Assembly (NCBI GenBank): GCA_021154515.1
Contig: JAJKIL010000088.1
Span: forward strand, 1-6,382
Direction of reading: 5' to 3'
DNA length: 6,382 nucleotides
Source: Niastella sp.
GTDB lineage: Bacteria > Bacteroidota > Bacteroidia > Chitinophagales > Chitinophagaceae
Below, piece after piece: positions 1 through 6,382 of this stretch; position 1 is the first letter of the stretch, and the number at the start of each line of letters is the position of its first letter. A program made the position numbers and the translations under genes. The notes under the pieces were generated by a model, which was given only the letters and a program-made list of their open reading frames with translations, had not been told where the DNA came from and searched no databases.

Positions 1-2145
1 AGACAATACCTGGCCTGCGATTCTTTTGCCGTTATCCTGGACATTAATGTATCCAACTACAATCCTCCTTATACTATTACGGCCAAGATGCCCAACGGCT
101 CGGTTATGACGCATGTGCTCACCGCTCCTGCTGTTAACGCCGGCAATTTTAAAGATACTTTCCGCATCCGGTATCATCACATTACGGGCACTCCCGATAT
201 CATGCAAACAACCGTCACCAATAAGTGCGGTTTTTCTTCAAATGGTGGCGTTCTGCTGTCCGAGTCCATGGATATGTCGGCCAATGGTACACTCCCGTCA
301 GGTTGCGGCGATCAATACACGTATACATTTGACGATCCTAATTTTTCACAGCCATTGCATTGCGGCACTATAACTTATACACTGGTAAGCCCTTCCGGCG
401 CCGTGTTGGCCACGCAAACCAATAATTCCATGTTTTCCGGTTACCCGGGCGGTACCGGTTATAAAGTGATAAGAGAGGATTGTTGCAGAAAGGATACACT
501 ACTCTTTGACTGGGCCGTAGCGCCTTCATTTAAAATATCCTATACTCAAAATTTGCCGTATGCCTCCTGTAAGGAGGGAACAACCACGCTCTATATACAG
601 TACAATTATGGTAACCGGCAGGCTGATATCGTACTGGTATCCGGCCCTCCTTCCGTGACTTTTGCCGACGGCAAGGTACACACCTATACCTACCCTGATA
701 CCACCAGAAATGTGTATTCCGGAGCGGGACTTGGTTATTTTGGACCTGGCACCTATAAGCTATACGCCATCGATCATTGCGGGAACAAGGACAGTGTTAC
801 GGTCACATTCGGGCCTACGGATGTGCGCCATTCCATATTCGGGGCCACATTGCTAAAAGGGTGCACGGACAACAATAAGATCCTGTTGAATGCCACGTCG
901 AACGGATCATGGGCGGCTGCCAATGTAACCGTCAATTCAATCTATAACAAACCCTTCACCACTTCAGCTACCAGCTTTAACGACTCGCTTGTAAACCTTT
1001 CGGCCGGCACCTACTATGCGACCTATCAGTACCAGAATGGCTATTATCCGGCATTCGTGGGAATGGCCGATCCGGGCTGCGATGTTATTACAGACACCAT
1101 CATCGTTCCGGTTTATACACAACCGGCGTTTAGTCCCTCAGCTGCCGTAGCCCTTTGCGGTACTACCAGGCAGGTAGCGCTGCTGCCCGACAGCACCGGC
1201 GGGGTGGCGCCTTATCAATACCGGATCATCGCAGGGTCAACCACTACCTCATTGCAGCCCAGTCCCGTATTCACAGGTCTGGCGCCAGGCACCTACACAT
1301 TTCTGATGTCTGATGCCTGCCTCAACAGCTACTCGCGCAACATTACCATCGACACGCTGGCTATGCCCAACGTTGTTACTACCGGCAGTACCTGCGTTGG
1401 CGCCGCCGCCACGTTCACCCTTCCGGCCAGTCCTTTCTACAGTTACACCTGGTTGCGTCCCAACGGCAGCACCAGCACCGGAAACACGCTTACCATAAGC
1501 CCTGTTACGGTTTCAGACACGGGAACATATAAAGTAACCGTTAACAGCACCGTAGGCGGTTGTACTAACACCAGCAGTAAAAGCTATAAGTTAAGCGCCT
1601 GCCAGGCACTGGCCGAATCCCTGCTGCACTTCAGCGGTCAGCGGAAAAACAGCCAAATTCAACTGACCTGGCAAACAGCCGATGAAATAAATATGAGTTA
1701 TTATATCGCAGCGCGAAGCACAGATGGTTTTGTATTTACGCCGGTGCAGCAGGTAGCCGCTAAAGAAGGAATGCTGAACACATATACGGTCACCGATACA
1801 CATGTTCCTGCAGGAATTGTTTATTACCGGCTACAGTCGGTTGAAAGGAACGGTACCAGCAACTATAGTAACATTATTTCTTTCAACCATGTCAATGCAC
1901 AGCCCTTCAATGTTTATCCCAGCCTGATTACCGGCAATACCCCGGTTTCGGTTTCCTGCTCCGTTAACAGCCATGCTATCTTTATTCGGGTGATTGGTAT
2001 GGATGGCAAAGTATGGCAAACCATCCCGGTGGCTGCGGGTGTAACCAAAACCAGTATCGATGTTAGTACCCTGGCAAAAGGCAGTTACTTTGTTGTTTTC
2101 ACCGGCGCCGGCAATGCAATGACAACTCAGATTTGGAAGGAATAG
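1..2145 (+). CDS. Secreted repeat-containing surface protein with C-terminal T9SS type A sorting domain (5' partial)
   Basis: The frame is open from base 1, so the ATG at 88 is probably internal; 714 residues are visible and the N-terminus is missing. Seen, in order: cysteine-rich beta-sandwich-like modules with recurring G-T-Y motifs (codons at 451 as GTGYK, 748, 1006 and 1288); a SprB-like repeat at about 1189-1332 (GGVAPYQYR, then GLAPGTYTF and a D-x-C); an Ig-like module at about 1363-1605 (YTWLRPNGS, then SDTGTYKV); a fibronectin-III-like module at about 1621-1890 (LTWQTADEIN, then VYYRLQSVERNG); and a sorting domain at about 1903-2142 (FNVYPSLITG, then GMDGKVW, STLAKGSYFV and a final IWKE). 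From family knowledge, such C-termini direct export across the outer membrane by T9SS and are removed or anchored at the surface. An adhesin or gliding-type surface role is inferred; no catalytic domain is visible. It lies upstream of the sensor kinase on the same strand. The T9SS assignment is firm; the function is not. Confidence 0.88.
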   Translation, partial: RQYLACDSFAVILDINVSNYNPPYTITAKMPNGSVMTHVLTAPAVNAGNFKDTFRIRYHHITGTPDIMQTTVTNKCGFSSNGGVLLSESMDMSANGTLPSGCGDQYTYTFDDPNFSQPLHCGTITYTLVSPSGAVLATQTNNSMFSGYPGGTGYKVIREDCCRKDTLLFDWAVAPSFKISYTQNLPYASCKEGTTTLYIQYNYGNRQADIVLVSGPPSVTFADGKVHTYTYPDTTRNVYSGAGLGYFGPGTYKLYAIDHCGNKDSVTVTFGPTDVRHSIFGATLLKGCTDNNKILLNATSNGSWAAANVTVNSIYNKPFTTSATSFNDSLVNLSAGTYYATYQYQNGYYPAFVGMADPGCDVITDTIIVPVYTQPAFSPSAAVALCGTTRQVALLPDSTGGVAPYQYRIIAGSTTTSLQPSPVFTGLAPGTYTFLMSDACLNSYSRNITIDTLAMPNVVTTGSTCVGAAATFTLPASPFYSYTWLRPNGSTSTGNTLTISPVTVSDTGTYKVTVNSTVGGCTNTSSKSYKLSACQALAESLLHFSGQRKNSQIQLTWQTADEINMSYYIAARSTDGFVFTPVQQVAAKEGMLNTYTVTDTHVPAGIVYYRLQSVERNGTSNYSNIISFNHVNAQPFNVYPSLITGNTPVSVSCSVNSHAIFIRVIGMDGKVWQTIPVAAGVTKTSIDVSTLAKGSYFVVFTGAGNAMTTQIWKE
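448..1545 (+). repeat. Degenerate protein-level repeats marked by G-T-Y/K motifs
   Basis: Five diverged beta-sandwich modules can be phased by a G-T-(G)Y-x motif near their ends, with codons starting at 451, 748, 1006, 1288 and 1522. The spacing is 99, 86, 94 and 78 codons. Three of them (first, second and fourth) are followed within about ten residues by Cys or Cys-Cys or Cys-Gly, often next to Asp or Lys-Asp, as in REDCCRKD and IDHCGNKD. The DNA is too diverged to be a recent tandem duplication. The fourth is a recognisable SprB-like repeat and the fifth is Ig-like. Disulphide bonding of the exported protein is an inference from cysteine density. Confidence 0.55.
1903..2142 (+). other. T9SS type A C-terminal sorting domain
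   Basis: This is the last roughly 80 residues of the surface protein. The features matching the TIGR04183-type pattern are an aromatic-Y-P opening (FNVYPS in place of the usual YPNP), a central hydrophobic strand ending in GMDGKV, an ID-V-S-x-L-x-K-G-x-Y segment, and a short positively charged end (QIWKE). The serine in place of asparagine after YP is a tolerated variant. It sits immediately after a fibronectin-III-like module, the usual arrangement in Bacteroidota exported proteins. Confidence 0.85.
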
Positions 2146-2157
2146 ATGCCGATTTAA

Positions 2158-2185
2158 TTGTAATTTGGACTTTTATAAACTTTTG
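2158..2185 (+). promoter_or_regulatory. Possible Bacteroidota-type promoter for the sensor kinase
   Basis: The 56-base gap after the surface-protein stop is AT-rich. TTG at 2158-2160 is followed after 17 bases by AACTTTTG at 2178-2185, one mismatch from the Bacteroidota -7 consensus TAnnTTTG. The spacing is slightly short against the usual 19 or so. Transcription would start near 2191, giving a leader of about ten bases before the ATG at 2202. No terminator hairpin separates the two genes, so read-through from the surface-protein gene is equally possible. The call rests on a weak motif only. Confidence 0.22.
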
Positions 2186-2201
2186 TTCCATATAGAACCG
2201 T

Positions 2202-5200
2202 ATGGTATTCCCCCATTCCCGGCTGCTTGTATTATCTGCTTTGTGCATGTTGATGTTCATGCTATCAAAGGCACAAACCAACCTGCCTGATTATAGCGTT
2301 GTCAATTACAACAGCGATAATGCACTTCCCCAGAACAGCATCAATGACATGGTTTTCGATAGCCATGGCTTTCTATGGCTGGCTACTGAAATGGGAATGG
2401 TACGCTTCGATGGGCAACATTTCCGGGAGTATACAATGGGTAATTCCCCGGCCTTATATAATAACAGGTGTGCCCTGGTTAAATCAGGGAAAGGCAAAAT
2501 ACTGATTGAACCTTCTTATTCCAGCCACCAAATCCTTACCGTTACAAATGATTATCAGTTAAAAGCCGACAGTCTTCTTTCTGCGAACCCATATCAATGT
2601 AACCGGTGGAGCAACTGTATCTTTTACTATGATAAGATATTTAAAAAATGGGGCCATGATTCAACAGCTTTTAAAGGACTGTTTCACAGGTTGGACCTGA
2701 ATGGCGACCTGGTAACAGAGAACGAAAGACAGGCTTATGTAAGAAAAGATTCAAATTGCTATTATCTCAATGATAACACGGCCGAAGTCCGGCTGCTGAA
2801 AGAAACAGAAGGCCATGCATTCAAGATCCTGTTCATGGTAGAAGATGTATGTTTCTATTTCGACCGGCAAAATCACTTGTATGCTTACAGACAGGGCCGA
2901 CTGCAAAAAAGTGTAACCTGCAGCGACCGGCTCATGAAGATCTTCGCGCAGGCGCAGTCGGGGGCTTACCCCAGTCAGTATACGGTAAAAGCCTTACGGG
3001 ATGCCCGCCATTCATTCCTTGTTTACAAAGGAAATATCCTGCTATTGACTATCAGGAACGGGGTGCTTGATTTTGAAGTACTGGCTGCCAACACTTCTAT
3101 AAAAAATATAAACGTTCTCATTTACGACGAGGTTTACCGCAAATTATATGTTGGAACCGCAACCAGTGGATTGTATATTCTTAAAAAATATGACTTCGAC
3201 CGGCTATTTTTTGCCAGTGATAATTATGCGATCAACAGCCTGTATGCACAATTAGAAATATCACCCGGCCGTATTCTCACCGCATCCGGTGTGCTAAGCC
3301 GCAATAGCGCGGTGAATAAACCAACACCGGGTTTATACGACCAGCCCGCCTTGCTGCGTTCGAATGACGGTTATATCTGGTACTCAAATTATCACTCTTT
3401 AAAAAGGATCGATACGGGCCTGCGAAAACCTGTTACCATGCAATATCTCGGCGGCTGGTTGATGGCGATCACCGAAACCGCTGATAAAGCCCTTGTGTAT
3501 GGCGAAATGCATAATTTGTTCCGCCGCAAGGGGAACGATACCACTACTTTACTGCATACATCGGAAAATATTCAGGTGATCAATGAAATATTTCCCAACG
3601 ATCTGTGGATCGGTACTTCAGGTGGCTTGTATTCATACGATCTCACGAAGGGAACGCTTCGCCGGTTGGCTTTGCAAAATGCTTCTGTAAGGGCGCTTTA
3701 TAAGGCCGGCGATGGAAGCATCTGGATTGGTACATACGGACAGGGTTTTTATAAATATGACAGGGGACGGTTCCTGAAAATGCCAATAGACCCGGGTAAC
3801 AACCTGGCCACTATCCATTGCTTTATGGAAGATAAGCTGGGATATTTCTGGCTGCCAACCAACAAAGGATTGTACAGGGTGGCGAAAAAAGAACTCGATA
3901 GCTACGCCTCGGGGAACAGGGAAAATGTTTTTTATTATTACTTCGACAAATCTGCCGGGTATTCAACCAATGAATTCAACGGCGGCTGCATGCCCTGCGG
4001 CATTGTTTTAGAGGATGGCCATTTTTCCCTTCCTTCCCTCGATGGGTTGGTCCAGTTCAGGCCAGACAGCATTCCTGTTGAGCTGCCCGGTTCGCCTGTT
4101 TTTATTGACCGCATTATAGCCGAAGAAAAAAAAGTGTTGCCTGGCGATCATTTTGACCAGCGCCAGGATTCAGGCCCCCTGGTATTTATGATCTCATCTC
4201 CTTATTTTGGCAACCCGGCCAACCTGCATTTGGAATATCAGATCCCTCAACTTGATAATAAATGGCGCCCGGTGAATAGCGACGGCAGGCTGGTGCTAAC
4301 CGGTTTGCGAAAAGGGAAATACACGCTTGTCATTCGCAAGCAGGAGCGTTATGGCCATTATGTCTATAACCGTATTTCCTGGACTGTACTTCCTTACTGG
4401 TATGAAACGATCTGGTTCTGGCTGCTGGTAGCTATAGTATCGATAAGCAGTCTTTTCTTTATTTTTCTGTTCCTGTATACCCGTGAGGTAAAAAGAGCAG
4501 CGCAATTGGAACAAAAAGTAGCAGAAAGAACGGAAGCATTAACTGCAAGCAACCAGGTGAAAGAAAAAATGATCGCTGTTATTCTGCACGATCTGCGATC
4601 ACCGATACGCTTTCTCCACCTCATGGCCGATCATATTTATGAGAATTATCAAAAAGCTGCCCGGTCCGAGATGACCGGCCTGTTGTTGAAATTCCGTAAC
4701 GCCACACATGACCTGAACGAGTTTACCCAGGACTTCATGACCTGGACAAATGCACAGAAAGAGGGATTTGTTATCCGGCGGGAAAGAATACCCCTTCGGG
4801 AAACTGTGGCGGGTATCGTTTCGCTGTATGAGCCCGCGGCCACTATACGCAACAATAGCCTGCTCAACCTGGTGCCTCCGGAACTTACGTTGATCTCCGA
4901 TCTCAATATATTAAAGCTCATCATCCGGAACCTGGCCGATAATGCCAATAAGTATACCGTGGGTGGGGAAATAAGAATAGAAGCCAGGAAGATTGCCAAC
5001 AATATTGTTATTACTATTACAGATACCGGCACCAGCATGAATAAATTACTCATATCGGAGATCCTGAACAATACCTACCAGGCAGATGGTGGTAGTCATG
5101 GCCTGGGTTACAAGATCATTAGCGAATTATTGGCCCGGATCGAAGGAAAACTGGCAATAGATCAACCCGGAGATACCGGCAACAGGATCACCCTCACTTT

Positions 5201-5219
5201 TACAACCCGAAATGAATGA
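2202..5219 (+). CDS. Periplasmic propeller sensor histidine kinase (Reg_prop, Y_Y_Y, HisKA, HATPase_c), non-hybrid
   Basis: This 1005-residue inner-membrane kinase would sense a periplasmic signal and phosphorylate a response regulator. Residues 1-25 are a signal peptide (hydrophobic 8-22, likely cut near SKA/Q). The propeller opens with a Reg_prop blade at about 42-73 (DMVFDSHGFLWLAT, then FDG); further blades lie near 314 (KLYVGT), 468 (LWIGT), 504 (DGSIWIGT) and 547 (GYFWLPT). Residues 100-300 are too diverged to assign. NEFNGG and a CxxC pair (C596, C599) precede a Y_Y_Y domain at about 667-732. One membrane helix spans 737-759, followed by a coiled coil at about 762-790. The HisKA H box is HDLRSP with H796; the N box is at 910-917 (N910, N914); G1 is DTGTSM from D941; G2 is GLG at 967-969. 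There is no receiver or AraC domain, unlike SusR-type hybrids. The first ATG gives the complete signal peptide; no Shine-Dalgarno sequence is seen. It converges on the NarL-type regulator gene. The ligand cannot be told from sequence. Confidence 0.93.
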   Translation: MVFPHSRLLVLSALCMLMFMLSKAQTNLPDYSVVNYNSDNALPQNSINDMVFDSHGFLWLATEMGMVRFDGQHFREYTMGNSPALYNNRCALVKSGKGKILIEPSYSSHQILTVTNDYQLKADSLLSANPYQCNRWSNCIFYYDKIFKKWGHDSTAFKGLFHRLDLNGDLVTENERQAYVRKDSNCYYLNDNTAEVRLLKETEGHAFKILFMVEDVCFYFDRQNHLYAYRQGRLQKSVTCSDRLMKIFAQAQSGAYPSQYTVKALRDARHSFLVYKGNILLLTIRNGVLDFEVLAANTSIKNINVLIYDEVYRKLYVGTATSGLYILKKYDFDRLFFASDNYAINSLYAQLEISPGRILTASGVLSRNSAVNKPTPGLYDQPALLRSNDGYIWYSNYHSLKRIDTGLRKPVTMQYLGGWLMAITETADKALVYGEMHNLFRRKGNDTTTLLHTSENIQVINEIFPNDLWIGTSGGLYSYDLTKGTLRRLALQNASVRALYKAGDGSIWIGTYGQGFYKYDRGRFLKMPIDPGNNLATIHCFMEDKLGYFWLPTNKGLYRVAKKELDSYASGNRENVFYYYFDKSAGYSTNEFNGGCMPCGIVLEDGHFSLPSLDGLVQFRPDSIPVELPGSPVFIDRIIAEEKKVLPGDHFDQRQDSGPLVFMISSPYFGNPANLHLEYQIPQLDNKWRPVNSDGRLVLTGLRKGKYTLVIRKQERYGHYVYNRISWTVLPYWYETIWFWLLVAIVSISSLFFIFLFLYTREVKRAAQLEQKVAERTEALTASNQVKEKMIAVILHDLRSPIRFLHLMADHIYENYQKAARSEMTGLLLKFRNATHDLNEFTQDFMTWTNAQKEGFVIRRERIPLRETVAGIVSLYEPAATIRNNSLLNLVPPELTLISDLNILKLIIRNLADNANKYTVGGEIRIEARKIANNIVITITDTGTSMNKLLISEILNNTYQADGGSHGLGYKIISELLARIEGKLAIDQPGDTGNRITLTFTTRNE

Positions 5220-5224
5220 GCGGG

Positions 5225-5884
5225 CTATACAATATCAAACCGTTTAACCAGGGTGGTTAATTCTATTACATTTTTAACCTTCAGCTTTTGAAGGATACTG
5301 GCTTTGTGTGTACTGGCGGTTGAGATATGAACAGACAGGATCACGGCGATCTCCGATACATTCCTGCCCTCTACCAGATGCGTCATTACTTCGAGTTCGC
5401 GGGCTGACAGGTTTTCAAATGCACTTTTGGCGGGCGAGCCTTCTTCCGCCTGGCGGGTTATGAGCTCCTGCAGTTTGGGGCTAAAATATTTCCTGTTGTT
5501 CATTACAGTAGTAATAGCCCTGCGGATCTCAGTCGAATCGGATTCTTTATTAACAAATCCCAAGGCGCCCAGCTGCAAATATTTCTTTGCGTAGATCTCT
5601 TCGCTGCTCATACTAAGGATCAGGACCTTCAACTGCGGTTGAACGCTGAAGATATTTTTCAGCAGATTAACAGAGTCCGTGACAGGCATATTGATGTCCA
5701 TTATAAAAAGATCATACGGGGTTGATTGTATTTTTTCCCAGGCGCAATTGCCATCGCTGCATTCATCTATCTGCACGTTTAAATATTCCGATTGAATAAG
5801 AACACTTAGCCCTGTTCTTACTATAGTGTGATCATCAGCGATTAAGATCCTTTTCACGAATGTTGTACTTTGGAGTTTAGACAA
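5225..5884 (-). CDS. NarL/LuxR-family response regulator (REC plus HTH)
   Basis: The product is a 219-residue cytoplasmic DNA-binding regulator of typical length for the family. The receiver domain covers about residues 11-130: acidic pair D17/D18 in IADDH, phosphoacceptor D63 in FIMDINMP, S91 at the Thr/Ser switch position, and K113 in FVNKE. A GerE/LuxR-type HTH lies at about 157-215 (LSARELEVM, then VSEIAVILSVHIST and KLKVKN). All catalytic receiver residues are present. The start is uncertain: the longest reading begins at TTG (5882-5884), and a GTG at 5855-5857 would give MKRILIADD, a more typical N-terminus, making 210 residues. No in-frame ATG exists between the upstream stop at 5927-5929 and the receiver. 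Its stop lies 5 bases from the stop of the convergent kinase gene, making it the best candidate partner of that kinase. Target genes are unknown; the divergent spacer is a possible site of autoregulation. Confidence 0.93.
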   Translation of the reverse strand: MSKLQSTTFVKRILIADDHTIVRTGLSVLIQSEYLNVQIDECSDGNCAWEKIQSTPYDLFIMDINMPVTDSVNLLKNIFSVQPQLKVLILSMSSEEIYAKKYLQLGALGFVNKESDSTEIRRAITTVMNNRKYFSPKLQELITRQAEEGSPAKSAFENLSARELEVMTHLVEGRNVSEIAVILSVHISTASTHKASILQKLKVKNVIELTTLVKRFDIV

Positions 5885-6041
5885 TTTGAAATACTCTTGG
5901 CCGGTAAAGATAATATTACGATTATATTAGAAGTTATTTATTGGAAAATACGAAAACGAAATAGTGTATATGTATTTTCGTTTATATGTTGGCTCATAAA
6001 CGGCGGCAATGGCCTAATACCCAAAAGATAAGTAATTTAGT
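5885..6041. promoter_or_regulatory. AT-rich divergent intergenic region between the NarL-type and AraC-type regulator genes
   Basis: This spacer must hold the promoters of both divergent genes. On the minus strand, TATCTTTA (plus 5905-5912) is one mismatch from the -7 consensus TAnnTTTG, with a weak TTC 17 bases upstream; it would suit the response regulator, with a leader of about 15 bases to the TTG or 42 to the GTG. On the plus strand, TATTTTCG (5973-5980) and TATGTTGG (5985-5992) are each one mismatch from the same consensus, but neither has a well-placed TTG. Neither promoter is certain. A cluster of ACGAAA hexamers lies in its middle. Confidence 0.4.
5944..5983. repeat. ACGAAA hexamer cluster with overlapping inverted repeats; candidate operator
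   Basis: ACGAAA occurs twice in direct tandem (5950-5955 and 5956-5961) and once inverted as TTTCGT (5976-5981). The second direct copy and the inverted copy form an 8-bp perfect inverted repeat, AAACGAAA (5954-5961) with TTTCGTTT (5976-5983), whose centres are about 22 bases apart. An alternative 8-bp pairing uses GAAAATAC (5944-5951) with GTATTTTC (5972-5979) and shares the right arm. There is no U-tract and the position is between divergent starts, so a protein-binding site is more likely than a terminator. Which regulator would bind is unknown. Confidence 0.4.
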
Positions 6042-6382
6042 ATGATGGAAACAACTGAATCACTGGAGAATTTTTATCGTCAGAAAATGGGTATCCTCCC
6101 CAGTGAAATCTTTCGTAAAACAGGTCATTTCAATGTATTTACAATGGAAGATTACGCCGGCAAAGATCCTGCGTATCCCATGCCTTACGGCCGCAAGGAC
6201 TATTACAAGATAGCGCTGATTAAAGGTCCGCACCGGGTAGAATATGCTGACAATACATATGAGGTAAAGCATAATATGCTCATGTTCGCCAACCCGCAGA
6301 TCCCTTATAACTGGACACCTGCAATGGCCACGCCTACAGGCGCATTCTGTGTATTTACCGAAGATTATATGAAAGGATTCGG
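6042..6382 (+). CDS. AraC-family transcriptional regulator, N-terminal cupin-like domain (3' partial)
   Basis: This open frame runs off the window end, showing 113 residues and two further bases. The visible part matches the N-terminal sensing domain of Bacteroidota AraC regulators: an opening ETTESLENFYRQK, then GHFNVF, a YGRKDYYKIALIKG strand, a YADNTYEV strand, an FANPQIPYNW segment and FCVFTEDYMKGFG. From family knowledge, a C-terminal double HTH would follow outside the window; it is not seen here. Two adjacent ATGs (6042 and 6045) are possible starts; an in-frame TAA at 6033-6035 rules out anything further upstream. No Shine-Dalgarno sequence is evident, only an A-rich AAAAGATAAG stretch. 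It is divergent from the response-regulator gene and shares its upstream region. The ligand and targets cannot be inferred. Confidence 0.82.
   Translation, partial: MMETTESLENFYRQKMGILPSEIFRKTGHFNVFTMEDYAGKDPAYPMPYGRKDYYKIALIKGPHRVEYADNTYEVKHNMLMFANPQIPYNWTPAMATPTGAFCVFTEDYMKGF

Noticed and set aside
88..90. ATG at 88 as the true start of the surface protein
   Set aside because: The frame stays open to base 1 with protein-like composition, there is no signal peptide after the ATG, and T9SS cargo needs one, so the true start lies upstream of the window.
2164..2185. TTTG at 2164-2167 as the -33 element of the kinase promoter
   Set aside because: It is only ten bases from the candidate -7 element, far too close; the TTG at 2158-2160 fits better.
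1591..2281. Minus-strand open frames (1591-1803, 1831-2019, 2099-2281)
   Set aside because: They are short, mostly antisense to the sorting-domain region or crossing the spacer, and have no family resemblance or convincing starts.
4649..5071. Open frame of 140 codons on the minus strand inside the kinase gene
   Set aside because: It lies antisense to the conserved HisKA/HATPase_c region, shows no recognisable domain, and is explained by codon composition of the real gene.
5244..5260. TTAACCA-GGG-TGGTTAA hairpin (7-bp arms, 3-base loop) as a terminator of the kinase transcript
   Set aside because: It lies within the C-terminal codons of the response regulator, is AT-rich, and no U-tract follows directly (the nearest T run is about ten bases later). 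Coding constraint explains it as well.
6060..6272. 70-codon open frame on the minus strand
   Set aside because: It is a shadow of the AraC-family gene, whose plus-strand frame has clear family motifs but runs off the window end.

Overview
The window looks like chromosomal DNA of a Bacteroidota bacterium, most likely a Chitinophagaceae-type soil or plant-associated genus (family-level inference only). The evidence is an exported protein ending in a type IX secretion (T9SS) type A sorting domain, a sensor kinase with a periplasmic Reg_prop beta-propeller and Y_Y_Y domain, an AraC regulator with the short cupin-like N-terminus common in this phylum, translation starts without a clear Shine-Dalgarno sequence, and a mid-40s GC content judged by eye.

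Layout. Positions 1-2145 (+) hold the 3' part of a large secreted, cysteine-rich, repeat-bearing surface protein; its 5' end lies outside the window. After 56 bases, 2202-5219 (+) encodes a complete 1005-residue membrane sensor histidine kinase: signal peptide, propeller, Y_Y_Y, one membrane helix, coiled coil, HisKA and HATPase_c. It lacks the receiver and AraC modules that many propeller sensors of this phylum carry, so it needs a separate response regulator. Tail to tail with it, only 5 bases away, 5225-5884 (-) encodes a 219-residue NarL/LuxR-type response regulator that is the obvious candidate partner. A 157-base divergent spacer (5885-6041) contains three copies of the hexamer ACGAAA, two in tandem and one inverted. 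It leads into 6042-6382 (+), the 5' part of an AraC-family regulator cut by the window end.

How it may work together (inference). The kinase would sense an envelope or extracellular signal through its propeller and pass phosphate to the NarL-type regulator. That regulator could act on the divergent spacer (its own gene and the AraC gene), on the upstream surface-protein gene, or on targets elsewhere. No mobile element, CRISPR array, tRNA, rRNA or recognisable riboswitch was seen. The families are all known. The points worth a second look are the convergent kinase/regulator arrangement, the hexamer cluster in the spacer, a CxxC pair in the sensor domain, a substituted G1 box in the kinase, and the ambiguous non-ATG start of the response regulator.
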